Positions 1-7,790 of a stretch of DNA of 15,972 nt are shown piece after piece. Numbering within the stretch: the first letter of the stretch is position 1; the number at the start of each line of letters is the position of its first letter. This stretch comes from an uncultured bacterium (GTDB lineage Bacteria; Bacillota; Clostridia; Lachnospirales; Lachnospiraceae), in the NCBI GenBank assembly GCA_945871045.1, contig CAMBUC010000014.1, positions 1 through 15,972 of the forward strand, read 5' to 3'. Below the pieces are notes generated by a model. It ran no database searches. It was not told the DNA's origin and saw only the letters and a program-made list of their open reading frames with translations. Made by a program: the position numbers and the translations under genes.

Positions 1-2
1 CC

Positions 3-497
3 ATGACCGAAGAGGATTCCATCCTTACCAAATTTGCGGAAGTGTTAAACCAGTTCATCGGCAACAAAGAGATGCTTGAGATGCTGGCGATCCTGGTGAT
101 CGCAGGGCTGATCGTGTGGTTCATCCGGAAACTGGCAGTGGATCATGCATGGACCTTTGCCATTGCAGCCGGAAGTATCTTACAGTTTGTATTTGTCCTT
201 GTATGCGATTTACAGTTCAATATGCCCGCAAATATGGTGCGTGTATTTATCGGCGTGCTGATCGGCGCGGTTGTGGGAATGATCTTGCAGTTTTTCTTCT
301 TCAATCTGGATTATACGCGGACCGAGCGCGTGCAGTTTGAGGACGATGAATATTATTACTATGTAAAAGCAGTACCCAAAATCTATGTGGCAAACACAGA
401 GAAAAAGGTGCAGAAATTCAGCGGCGACGACTCCCGCATCACCAGAAAAGATCTGGCGCAGGAGATGGACATTGATGAAGATTTATTAGATTTTTAG
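3..497 (+). CDS. Small three-helix membrane protein, function unknown
   Basis: I do not recognise a named family. The 164-residue product has a short soluble N-terminus, then three hydrophobic segments at about residues 26-42, 50-69 and 79-101, followed by a charged cytoplasm-like tail of about 60 residues with an acidic, Tyr-rich stretch (EDDEYYYYV) and a very acidic C-terminus ending DEDLLDF. It is followed after 131 bp by cdaA, and conserved small membrane proteins in this position are familiar from Lachnospiraceae-type genomes (from memory, not checked). The ATG at base 3 is the first possible start visible; because only two bases precede it, no ribosome site can be seen and an upstream start outside the window cannot be excluded. 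A role in c-di-AMP or envelope physiology would be guesswork from position only. Confidence 0.75.
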   Translation: MTEEDSILTKFAEVLNQFIGNKEMLEMLAILVIAGLIVWFIRKLAVDHAWTFAIAAGSILQFVFVLVCDLQFNMPANMVRVFIGVLIGAVVGMILQFFFFNLDYTRTERVQFEDDEYYYYVKAVPKIYVANTEKKVQKFSGDDSRITRKDLAQEMDIDEDLLDF

Positions 498-546
498 ATC
501 AGGTCGAAGCATTTACTGCTGAGACCGTGAGAACATGATTCGGGAG

Positions 547-615
547 TGAAAAAATCCCATCGTCGAAGACGATTTTCATGGATTTTTTCATCTTCTGCGA
601 GTGCAGCGAGCAGAA
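547..615. repeat. Nested palindromes upstream of cdaA (possible dispersed repeat or weak terminator)
   Basis: Three stems are visible in the 131-bp gap. An outer 11-bp perfect stem joins TGAAAAAATCC (547-557) and GGATTTTTTCA (580-590). Inside it lies the 6-bp hairpin ATCGTC-GAA-GACGAT (559-573), followed by TTTC. A second hairpin, TTCTGC (593-598) with GCAGAA (610-615), ends directly before the cdaA ribosome site. The layout could be a weak terminator for the first gene, a translation-control structure for cdaA, or a copy of a dispersed intergenic palindrome. I see no good sigma-A promoter in the gap. Confidence 0.55.
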
Positions 616-628
616 AGGAAGTGAGTAA

Positions 629-1528
629 GTGGAAAGAGTAGCAAGCGGACTGATAGCATTTCGTGATAAATATATGTTTTGGCTGAATATACCGTCCGTG
701 ACGGTCATCGATATCGTAGAGATCATTCTGATCGCATTCCTGTTGTACAGTATCCTTGTCTGGATCAAAAACACCAGAGCCTGGGCACTGTTTAAAGGAA
801 TCATAGTGATCGTGGTATTCGTTCTGATCGCGGCATTGTTCCAGATGAACACCATCCTGTGGCTCGCAGGAAGGCTGCTGAATGTGGGAATCATTGCTCT
901 TGCAGTCATTTTCCAGCCGGAACTTCGAAAAGCATTGGATCAGTTGGGCAGAAAAAAGTTTCTCGGTGTGTTCAGTTGGGATATGGACCGTGCGATCAAA
1001 CGTTTTTCAGAGCGTACCGCGCAGGAACTGGTAAAAGCATGTTTTGAGATGGCAAAAGTAAAGACCGGCGCGCTGATCGTTGTAGAAAAAGATATCATGT
1101 TAAGCGAATATGAGCGGACCGGAATACCGGTGGATGCCATCGTATCCAGCCAGCTTTTGATCAATATATTTGAGAAAAACACACCGCTTCACGACGGTGC
1201 TGTTATCGTACGCAGAGATCGCGTGGTTTCTGCCACCTGCTATCTTCCACTGTCCGACAATATGGAACTGGATAAAGAACTTGGAACCAGACATCGTGCA
1301 GCGGTAGGCATCAGTGAGGTCAGTGATTCCCTGACGATCATCGTGTCCGAGGAAACCGGCGCCGTATCGGCAGCCATCGGAGGCGAGATCAAGCGTGGGC
1401 TTGACAGCGGTGACTTAAAACGGATGCTCATGGAACTGGCAGATGCAGGTTATGGAGAGTCTCATTGGCAGAAAATAAAGAGGAGGTTCGGTCATGTTCA
1501 GACGCACGTGGAAAGTCATAACGAATAA
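629..1528 (+). CDS. cdaA: Diadenylate cyclase CdaA
   Basis: Membrane-bound enzyme that condenses two ATP into the second messenger c-di-AMP, which controls potassium and osmolyte uptake and cell-wall homeostasis. The 299 residues begin with three hydrophobic helices (about 27-46, 56-72, 75-95) followed by the DAC catalytic domain (about 100-265). The two signature motifs are intact: DGA at 189-191 (within LHDGAVIV) and RHR at 221-223 (within GTRHRAAVG). The GTG start at 629 is chosen because AGGAAGTGAG lies just upstream and the protein then begins directly before the first helix; the family is usually about 270-300 residues. The 3' end overlaps cdaR by 35 bp, indicating translational coupling. 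The cdaA-cdaR-glmM order is conserved in Firmicutes, where CdaR and GlmM modulate CdaA activity. Confidence 0.96.
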   Translation: MERVASGLIAFRDKYMFWLNIPSVTVIDIVEIILIAFLLYSILVWIKNTRAWALFKGIIVIVVFVLIAALFQMNTILWLAGRLLNVGIIALAVIFQPELRKALDQLGRKKFLGVFSWDMDRAIKRFSERTAQELVKACFEMAKVKTGALIVVEKDIMLSEYERTGIPVDAIVSSQLLINIFEKNTPLHDGAVIVRRDRVVSATCYLPLSDNMELDKELGTRHRAAVGISEVSDSLTIIVSEETGAVSAAIGGEIKRGLDSGDLKRMLMELADAGYGESHWQKIKRRFGHVQTHVESHNE

Positions 1529-2828
1529 CATAGGTCTGAAACTATTAGCGGGCTTTTTTGCAGTGATCTTGTGGTTAGTGGTAGTCAATATCGATGATCC
1601 GAAGATCTCCCAGCGTTTCAGTGCCATGGTAGTCGTTGAAAATGCGGAATATCTGACCTCTCAGGGAAAATATTTCGAAGTTCTGGATGACACCAACACG
1701 ATCGTGTTTACCGTTACTGCAAAGCGTTCGTACATTGAAAAATTAAGCAATACGGACTTCAAGGCAGTCGCAAATATGGAAAATGCAGTCATTGACAACG
1801 AGAAGCGGACCGGAAAGGTTCCCATTGAGGTCAGTGCCCTGCGCTATGGCAGTCTTGTGACGATCAGCAAAGCGACACAGAACCTGGAGATCTCGTTGGA
1901 TAATCTGGCGCAGAATCAGTTTATCGTCGACGTGGAGACCACCGGAGTGGTGCCGGATGGCTGTGCCCTTGGAGAAGTGAACGTATCTCCAAACCTGTTA
2001 AAAGTTTCCGGACCGGAATCCGTAGTCAGCACCATCGATCATGTGACAGCCAGCATTGACGTCACAAATATGACTTCCGACGTGGTTGCCAGCGTCATTC
2101 CTACGCTTTATGACAGCAATGGCAACGTGATCGACAAGAGCGAACTGACGCTGAACATGTCTACGGTTACAGTGAGTGTACGCATCCTGGATGTCAAAGA
2201 GGTGTCCCTCATTCTCAACGTGACAGGCACACCGGCAGACGGTTATGCATATATGGATATGGAATACGATCCGAAAACCATTACGATCAAGGGATCATCG
2301 GCGTCCTTAAATAATGTGACGGCGATCACCATACCGGAAAACACATTGGATATCAGCGGTGCCAGGGACGATATCGTTCAGATCATCGATGTGGCGGAAT
2401 ATCTGCCCAGCGGGGTCACTATCGTTGACAAAAAGGAGGCAAAGGTGAAAGTGACGGTGCATATCGCACAGCTTGCCACAAAGACGGTCAACATCTTCCC
2501 TTCTTCCATCCGTGTACTGAACCTTCCGGAAGGATACAAATTAAGTTTCGATAGTTCTGTGATCCGGGCAAACATTAGCGGAATTGCCGAAAACATTGCC
2601 CTGTTAAATGCCAATGATATCGTTGTAAGCATTGACGCAGGCCAGTTGACACCGGGCACCCATCAGATCGAAGTGGCGCTGGAACTGGAGGAAAACCTCT
2701 ATCACGAGCCCATTTATACCACAGTGACCGTCACGGAAGAGACAGAAGAGGAACCGGAGCCGGAACAACCTACAACGGAAGAACCGGAAGCAGGCGAGCC
2801 GGCAGCTGGAGAAGAAATCGAAGAATAG
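1494..2828 (+). CDS. cdaR: CdaA regulatory protein CdaR (YbbR-domain protein)
   Basis: Membrane-anchored extracytoplasmic regulator of diadenylate cyclase CdaA. The 444-residue product has a short basic N-terminus (FRRTWKVI), one transmembrane helix at about residues 16-33 (LKLLAGFFAVILWLVVV), then an extracellular region made of repeated beta-rich YbbR-type units (recurring patterns such as VETTGVVPDGCALGEVNVSP and VTGTPADGYAYMDMEYDP). It ends in a low-complexity Glu/Pro/Thr tail from about residue 410 (EETEEEPEPEQPTTEEPE), which may reach into the wall. The ATG at 1494 is preceded by AGGAGGTTCGGTC and lies inside the end of cdaA, as is typical. Family knowledge: CdaR binds CdaA through its membrane segment. 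The acidic tail is the variable part; the rest fits the family well. Confidence 0.93.
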   Translation: MFRRTWKVITNNIGLKLLAGFFAVILWLVVVNIDDPKISQRFSAMVVVENAEYLTSQGKYFEVLDDTNTIVFTVTAKRSYIEKLSNTDFKAVANMENAVIDNEKRTGKVPIEVSALRYGSLVTISKATQNLEISLDNLAQNQFIVDVETTGVVPDGCALGEVNVSPNLLKVSGPESVVSTIDHVTASIDVTNMTSDVVASVIPTLYDSNGNVIDKSELTLNMSTVTVSVRILDVKEVSLILNVTGTPADGYAYMDMEYDPKTITIKGSSASLNNVTAITIPENTLDISGARDDIVQIIDVAEYLPSGVTIVDKKEAKVKVTVHIAQLATKTVNIFPSSIRVLNLPEGYKLSFDSSVIRANISGIAENIALLNANDIVVSIDAGQLTPGTHQIEVALELEENLYHEPIYTTVTVTEETEEEPEPEQPTTEEPEAGEPAAGEEIEE

Positions 2829-2847
2829 AACTTGGAGGATGGATCTT

Positions 2848-4197
2848 ATGAGCAGATTATTTGGAACCGACGGCGTACGCGGCGTCGCAGGCTCAGAACT
2901 TACGATTGAATTAGCGATGAAGCTGGGTCAGGCAGGCGCTTATGTTCTGACCAAAGAAAAAGCACACAAGCCTACGATCTTAGTGGGCTGCGATACGAGA
3001 ATATCCGGTGGAATGCTGGCAAACGCATTAGTAGCGGGCATTTGCTCGGTAGGAGCGGATGCGATCCATGTGGGAGTGCTCCCCACGCCGGCAGTTGCCT
3101 ACCTGACACGTAAACATAAAGTGGATGCAGGTGTGGTGATCTCTGCATCCCACAATCCCATGGAATTTAACGGTATCAAGTTTTTTAATGGAGAGGGCTA
3201 CAAACTTTCCGATCAGCTGGAAGACGAGATCGAAGAACTCATTCACAGCAACATGGCAGGCGTATCGCTTCCCACCGGTTCGGGAATCGGAAAAGTAGAT
3301 TACCGGTTTGATCTGCAGGGTGAGTATATCCAGTTTCTGAAAACCTGTGTGCCCATCGACCTGAGCGGGCTGCGCATCGTGATCGACTGTGCGGAGGGAG
3401 CCTCTTATCAGACCGCTGTGCAGACGTTGACACAGTTGGGCGCAGATCTGATCCCGCTTCATGTGGATCCGGATGGAACCAACATCAATTCCAACTGCGG
3501 TTCCACCCATATGGGAGAACTTCAGGCGCGGGTCGTGTATGAGAAGGCTGACCTGGGGCTGGCATTCGATGGCGATGCAGACCGGCTGCTGGCAGTTGAC
3601 GAACATGGTACCATCGTAGATGGTGATCAGTTGCTGGCGATCTGCGGAAACCATATGAAACAAAAAGGTACGTTAAAGAAGGACACCATCGTTGTGACGG
3701 TCATGTCAAATCTGGGATTCTTCGTCATGTGTGATAACAACAGCATTCACGCAGAAAAGACAAAAGTCGGTGACCGCTATGTATTGGAAAACATGTTGGA
3801 GAACGGCTACAACATCGGAGGGGAACAAAGCGGACATATCATCTTTTTAGATGACTGCACCACGGGAGACGGTCTGTTATCTGCGCTTCATCTGCTGGAA
3901 GTAATGGTGGAGACAAAAAAACCGCTTTCGGAACTGGCTTCCGTCATGGAAGTTTATCCCCAGGCGCTGATCAATGCAAAGGTGCCGAACCACAAAAAAG
4001 AGCAGTTCATGGAATATGCAGAGATCGCAGAAGCCATTGAAGCATTGGAGAAGAAATTTAACGGACAGGGAAGAGTCCTGATCCGCCCGTCAGGAACAGA
4101 GCCGCTTGTACGTGTCATGATCGAGGGAAGGGATCAGGACCAGATTGAAAAAGAAGCGCGCGAACTGGCAGATCTGATTACAAAGATCATGTTGTAA
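2848..4197 (+). CDS. glmM: Phosphoglucosamine mutase GlmM
   Basis: Converts glucosamine-6-phosphate to glucosamine-1-phosphate, the step after GlmS on the way to UDP-GlcNAc for peptidoglycan and teichoic acids; in Firmicutes it also binds and inhibits CdaA. From the ATG at 2848 the protein is 449 residues, the usual family length, and begins MSRLFGTDGVRGVAG. That start is preferred over the ATG at 2839, which sits directly on the GGAGG ribosome site (2834-2838) with no spacing. Visible landmarks are the phosphoserine loop SASHNP with the active Ser at residue 101, the metal-binding DGDADR at 241-246, a sugar-binding GEQSGH near residue 327, and the phosphate-binding RPSGTEP at 413-419. It follows cdaR by 19 bp and is surely in the same operon. 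Confidence 0.97.
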   Translation: MSRLFGTDGVRGVAGSELTIELAMKLGQAGAYVLTKEKAHKPTILVGCDTRISGGMLANALVAGICSVGADAIHVGVLPTPAVAYLTRKHKVDAGVVISASHNPMEFNGIKFFNGEGYKLSDQLEDEIEELIHSNMAGVSLPTGSGIGKVDYRFDLQGEYIQFLKTCVPIDLSGLRIVIDCAEGASYQTAVQTLTQLGADLIPLHVDPDGTNINSNCGSTHMGELQARVVYEKADLGLAFDGDADRLLAVDEHGTIVDGDQLLAICGNHMKQKGTLKKDTIVVTVMSNLGFFVMCDNNSIHAEKTKVGDRYVLENMLENGYNIGGEQSGHIIFLDDCTTGDGLLSALHLLEVMVETKKPLSELASVMEVYPQALINAKVPNHKKEQFMEYAEIAEAIEALEKKFNGQGRVLIRPSGTEPLVRVMIEGRDQDQIEKEARELADLITKIML

Positions 4198-4230
4198 AAA
4201 CGACTATAGGTAATTGGGAGGAGGGGTTTT

Positions 4231-4494
4231 ATGATTAGCAAAAAGATCATAATTAAAAATCCGACCGGGCTTCATTTACGTCCGGCGGGAATTTTGTGCA
4301 ACGAAGCAGTTAAATACAAAAGCAGAGTATACTTCAAATACGGAGACAACGAAGCAAATGCAAAGAGCGTCCTGAGCGTGCTCGGAGCCTGCATCAGAAG
4401 CGGCACAGAACTGGAATTCATCTTTGACGGTGAAGACGAGAAAGAGGCAATGGAGGGAGTTTTAAGGGTCATTCAGAACGGCCTTGGCGAATAG
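4231..4494 (+). CDS. HPr-family phosphocarrier protein
   Basis: Small cytosolic phosphocarrier of the PTS type, 87 residues, the standard HPr size. The phosphorylatable His15 is present in the motif GLHLRPAG (residues 13-20), with Leu rather than the common Ala after the histidine. Ser46, the site used by HPr kinase in Firmicutes, is also kept (NAKSVLSVLG, residues 43-52). With both sites it could act in sugar transport or, like Crh-type paralogues, mainly in regulation; PTS enzyme I and HPr kinase are not in the window, so I give no symbol. It has a very strong ribosome site (GGGAGGAGGGG) 6 bp upstream of the ATG and lies 33 bp after glmM, with no terminator between, so it is probably cotranscribed with the c-di-AMP/amino-sugar module. 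Confidence 0.9.
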   Translation: MISKKIIIKNPTGLHLRPAGILCNEAVKYKSRVYFKYGDNEANAKSVLSVLGACIRSGTELEFIFDGEDEKEAMEGVLRVIQNGLGE

Positions 4495-4516
4495 CCGAAT
4501 AGGAGAAGGGGACATC

Positions 4517-4552
4517 GTGAAACTTTGGGGAATACCAAAGGAGCAGAAATAA
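4517..4552 (+). CDS. Possible 11-codon leader ORF before the sugar transferase
   Basis: A GTG at 4517 follows a good ribosome site (AGGAGAAGGGG, 4501-4511) and opens an 11-codon frame reading VKLWGIPKEQK. Its TAA stop shares its last base with the ATG of the following gene (TAATG at 4550-4554). The next gene's own site AAGGAG (4538-4543) lies inside this mini-frame. That geometry suits translational coupling, but a frame this short can arise by chance. Confidence 0.25.
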   Translation: MKLWGIPKEQK

Positions 4553-5916
4553 TGGATAATCAACATTATCAGTACAAAAGAATCTTTATGTTCTGGGCAA
4601 GCGTGTGTTTTGTGGCTACCCAGACAGCGATATTTGCATGGCAGTGGTACAACATCTATGCAAATATCATGTTAGTCAAATATTACAGAAGAGGAGATTG
4701 GGCCATCATCGGCCTGTATGCGCTGTTCTGCGTCCTGTTTTTAAAGATCTTCGGCGGCTTTAAAGTCGGATATCTGCGAAACATGGATGCGCTGTATGGA
4801 CAGGCACTGGCGATCCTGTTTCAAAATGCCGTTGCATATCTGCAACTGGCGTTACTTGGAAAGTGGCGGTTTGGAACCCATTTGACCCACATGATCTACC
4901 TGATCATCATGGAGGCGGTGCTGGCGGTCGTCTGGACACTGCTGACGAGGTTTTTCTATTCCAAACTATATCCGCCGCATCAGATGCTGCTTATTTATGG
5001 CGATATCAGCCCGAAACAGCTCATATCAAAACTGGATTCCAGACAGGACCGCTATCAGATCCGTGAGACGATCCGTCTGGATGCAGGCACGGATGCAATA
5101 TTGGAAAAGATCAAAGAATACGATACGATCATCATCGGCGATATCCCTTCACATGCGCGAAACCGGTTTTTAAAATTCTGTTACTGGCATGAGATCCGCT
5201 GCTACAGCATCCCGAAGATCTCGGATATCATCATCAAGTCCTCTGATCGGATCGACCTGTTTGACAGCATGCTTATGCTGAACCGCAACAACGGCATGAC
5301 GCTGGGCGCGCGCTTTTTCAAACGGCTCATGGATATCGTGATCTCGCTGGTGGCGATCATTGTCTTCTCGCCCATCATGTTGATCAGCACGATAGCCATC
5401 AAACTGTACGATCATGGCCCGGTATTCTATACACAGGAGCGTCTGACGAAAGATGCACAGCCGTTCCGGATCTTAAAATTCCGCAGCATGATCGTAGAAT
5501 CGGAAGAAGCCGGTGCACGACTTGCAAGCGTGGACGATGACCGCATCACCCCTGTGGGACGGATCCTGCGAAGAACGCATTTCGACGAACTGCCCCAGTT
5601 TTTCAATATCTTAAAGGGAGAAATGTCCATCGTCGGCCCCAGACCGGAGCGCAAAGAAATCTTCGATCAGTACGAAGAAAGCATACCGGAATTCAAATTC
5701 CGCCTGAAAATGAAGGCCGGACTCACCGGTTATGCCCAGGTCTACGGCCAATATAACACCGTACCCTACGACAAACTAAAATTAGACCTCACATACATCG
5801 AAAACTATTCCCTGTGGCTGGATATCAAACTATGCTTCCTGACCGTCAAGATCCTCTTTCAGGAAGAAAAATCAGAAGGCGTAGATGACAACCAGACCAC
5901 AGCACTGAAAAAATAA
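4552..5916 (+). CDS. Polyprenyl-phosphate sugar-1-phosphate transferase (initiating glycosyltransferase)
   Basis: Likely starts a surface polysaccharide or teichoic-type polymer by moving a sugar-1-phosphate from a nucleotide sugar to undecaprenyl phosphate. From the ATG at 4552 (AAGGAG 8 bp upstream) it has 454 residues; a TTG at 4525 is also in frame but lacks a suitable ribosome site. The N-terminal half has about four membrane helices (about 11-31, 51-70, 83-102, 112-132) and a Rossmann-like CoA-binding-type middle (about 143-240). The C-terminal bacterial sugar transferase domain (about 255-440) carries KRLMDI, a membrane hairpin, KFRSM (309-313), DELPQFFNILKGEMS (345-359) and VGPRPER (361-367). 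The architecture matches the EpsL/WbaP-like superfamily. The donor sugar cannot be told from sequence. It is the first gene of a close-packed run through the ABC exporter. Confidence 0.92.
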   Translation: MDNQHYQYKRIFMFWASVCFVATQTAIFAWQWYNIYANIMLVKYYRRGDWAIIGLYALFCVLFLKIFGGFKVGYLRNMDALYGQALAILFQNAVAYLQLALLGKWRFGTHLTHMIYLIIMEAVLAVVWTLLTRFFYSKLYPPHQMLLIYGDISPKQLISKLDSRQDRYQIRETIRLDAGTDAILEKIKEYDTIIIGDIPSHARNRFLKFCYWHEIRCYSIPKISDIIIKSSDRIDLFDSMLMLNRNNGMTLGARFFKRLMDIVISLVAIIVFSPIMLISTIAIKLYDHGPVFYTQERLTKDAQPFRILKFRSMIVESEEAGARLASVDDDRITPVGRILRRTHFDELPQFFNILKGEMSIVGPRPERKEIFDQYEESIPEFKFRLKMKAGLTGYAQVYGQYNTVPYDKLKLDLTYIENYSLWLDIKLCFLTVKILFQEEKSEGVDDNQTTALKK

Positions 5917-5917
5917 A

Positions 5918-6667
5918 ATGTTAATATCAGTAATCATCCCTGCCTACAACGCATCGAACTACATCGCAAACGCAGTCCACTCCGCCTTGGAGCAGGAAGA
6001 CCTGGCAGAGAACGACGTGGAAGTGATCGTCCTCAACGACTGCAGCCCCGATGACATGGACACAGCCATGAAGCCCTTCGAATGCAACCCGGCAGTCAGA
6101 TACATCAAAAACGAAACAAATCTGGGCGTGGCAGAAACACGAAACCGCGGGATCAAAATGGCCCGCGGACGCTATGTGGCATTTCTGGACGCAGACGACT
6201 GGTGGGAGCCGGACAAACTGGCTGCCCAGATCGCAGTATTGGAAGAAACCCATGCGCCTCTCTGCTGCAGCGCCAGAGCACTGCATGCGGCCGACGGAAC
6301 CCCCATCGGCAGGACCATCCCGGTACCGCAGCGCATCACATACGAAGAACTGCTGCATACCAACACGATTCCCTGCGGCTCTGTCGTGATGCCCACGAAC
6401 ATCGCAAGGGAATTTTATATGAGCCATGCCGAACTCCACGAAGACTATATCCTGTGGCTTCAGGTAACAAAAAAATACGGCCCGGCAGTTGGCATCAACG
6501 AGCCGTATCTGCATTGCCGCCTGTCCGAAGGGGGAAAATCCCGCAATAAGTTAAAATCCGCACAGATGCAGTATGGCGTGTACCGCCTGATGGGCTTTGG
6601 GCGGTTAAAGAGCATGTACTATCTGTTCAGTTACGCCGTCAACGGAGTAAAAAAATATTATGGATAA
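5918..6667 (+). CDS. GT2-family glycosyltransferase
   Basis: Family 2 (GT-A fold) glycosyltransferase of 249 residues, expected to add a sugar from a nucleotide-sugar donor to the lipid-linked acceptor made by the preceding enzyme. The N-terminus MLISVIIPAYNASNYI is the typical nucleotide-binding strand, the metal-binding DxD is at residues 91-93 (FLDADDWW), NETNLGVAETRNRGI precedes it, and the likely catalytic acid pair ED lies at 175-176 (LHEDYILWL). There is no transmembrane segment of note. The ATG follows the previous stop by one base and has no clear Shine-Dalgarno sequence, so translation is probably coupled. Its last 8 bp overlap the next gene. Confidence 0.9.
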   Translation: MLISVIIPAYNASNYIANAVHSALEQEDLAENDVEVIVLNDCSPDDMDTAMKPFECNPAVRYIKNETNLGVAETRNRGIKMARGRYVAFLDADDWWEPDKLAAQIAVLEETHAPLCCSARALHAADGTPIGRTIPVPQRITYEELLHTNTIPCGSVVMPTNIAREFYMSHAELHEDYILWLQVTKKYGPAVGINEPYLHCRLSEGGKSRNKLKSAQMQYGVYRLMGFGRLKSMYYLFSYAVNGVKKYYG

Positions 6668-7787
6668 ACAGACGATCCGCGAATACATCAAGTCGGTCAT
6701 GCAGCGTCTGCTGCTTCCGGCAGTCTATCGCATCTCGAAAAAGAAAAACGTCAATAAAAATCTGGTAATTCTTGCAGATGCCCATCACGATGAACTGCCC
6801 TACAGTATGCAGCAACTGGCAAAGGCACTGAAAAAACAGTCCCGGCTTACCGTCATGGAGGTTTGCAAGGACTATCAGAAAGGTTCCTATCTGTCCATCG
6901 CAAAAAGCATGCTGGCATTTATGCGTCTTTATGCAAACGCCGGCTGCGTTGTGATCTGTGACAATCATTTGCCGGTTGCATCGTGCAAGAAGCGGCCGGA
7001 GACAAAAGTCATCCAGTTGTGGCATTCCGGTGGCGCATTAAAGCGTTTTGGCTACGATTCACCGGGCAATATACCGGCCAGTTATCATGGCGGAAACGTA
7101 TTTGCAAATTATGACCTCATCACGGTCAGTGCGGAATATGCGGTGGAACCCTTTGTGCGGGCAATGCGTACCGACAAAAGCCATGTAAAACCCATCGGAA
7201 TCAGCCGGACCGACTGGTTTTACGACGAAGAACAGAAAAAAGAAATCCGGGCGCGCTATGAAGCGGAGCATCCCGAGGCAAAAGAGAAACGCCTCATCCT
7301 GTGGGCGCCCACCTTTCGCGGAAGCGCAGGAGATCCGAAGATCGAGGGTTATGATGTCATCAGGCAGCTTCAAAAAGAATTGCCGGAAAGCGATGAGATG
7401 ATCGTAAAACTTCACCCCCACGCGCAAAAACATGTATCCCTGCCGGATTCTCAGATGCTGACGGAAGAACTGTTAGCGGTGGCGGACGTACTCATCTCGG
7501 ATTACTCCTCCATCATCTATGACTTTGCCTATTTTGAAAAACCATTGATCCTGTTCACGCCGGATTTTGACACCTATCACAAAGAGTGCGGCTTTTATGA
7601 AGATTACGACAGTATTCCCGCCTACCGCGCAAGGACAAAAGAAGAATTAAAAGAAGCCCTTGCCCGGACGCAGGAGTGGGAACGCTCCGGAAAACAAGCG
7701 GAAATGAAAGCATTCTTTGCGCGCACCATGGGCGCGTGTGACGGACATGCAACGGAGCGTGTCGTCGACTATATCATTGGGAGATAA
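6660..7787 (+). CDS. CDP-glycerol:polymer glycerophosphotransferase-family protein (first copy)
   Basis: Member of the TagB/TagF-type CDP-glycerol glycerophosphotransferase family, peripheral membrane enzymes that add polyol-phosphate (glycerol- or ribitol-phosphate) units to a lipid-linked acceptor. The 375 residues show the family landmarks in order: LWHSGGALKRFG (120-131), SRTDWFYDE (182-190), WAPTFRG (215-221), VKLHPH (249-254) with the catalytic-region His, and ISDYSSIIYDFAYF (279-292) followed by FTPDFDTY and GFYEDYD. The basic N-terminus may bind membrane. At this length it is closer to primase-like TagB than to the long TagF polymerase, but length alone does not decide the reaction. 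The ATG lies inside the end of the GT2 gene (8-bp overlap). Confidence 0.9.
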   Translation: MDKQTIREYIKSVMQRLLLPAVYRISKKKNVNKNLVILADAHHDELPYSMQQLAKALKKQSRLTVMEVCKDYQKGSYLSIAKSMLAFMRLYANAGCVVICDNHLPVASCKKRPETKVIQLWHSGGALKRFGYDSPGNIPASYHGGNVFANYDLITVSAEYAVEPFVRAMRTDKSHVKPIGISRTDWFYDEEQKKEIRARYEAEHPEAKEKRLILWAPTFRGSAGDPKIEGYDVIRQLQKELPESDEMIVKLHPHAQKHVSLPDSQMLTEELLAVADVLISDYSSIIYDFAYFEKPLILFTPDFDTYHKECGFYEDYDSIPAYRARTKEELKEALARTQEWERSGKQAEMKAFFARTMGACDGHATERVVDYIIGR

Positions 7788-7790
7788 CAC

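Noticed and set aside
2839..2847. Upstream ATG of glmM giving three extra residues
   Set aside because: The Shine-Dalgarno sequence abuts it with no spacing; the ATG at 2848 has proper spacing and gives the family-typical N-terminus.
3028..3663. A 211-codon open frame on the minus strand inside glmM
   Set aside because: It is fully antisense to an unmistakable GlmM with all motifs, has no family features, and its length reflects the codon bias of the real gene.
4201..4212. Resemblance of CGACTATAGG to a phage T7-type promoter
   Set aside because: Only a partial chance match in an ordinary 33-bp intergenic gap; no phage genes nearby.
5927..6514. A 195-codon open frame on the minus strand inside the GT2 gene
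   Set aside because: Cys/His/Val-rich shadow of a clear glycosyltransferase; no ribosome site and no recognisable domain.
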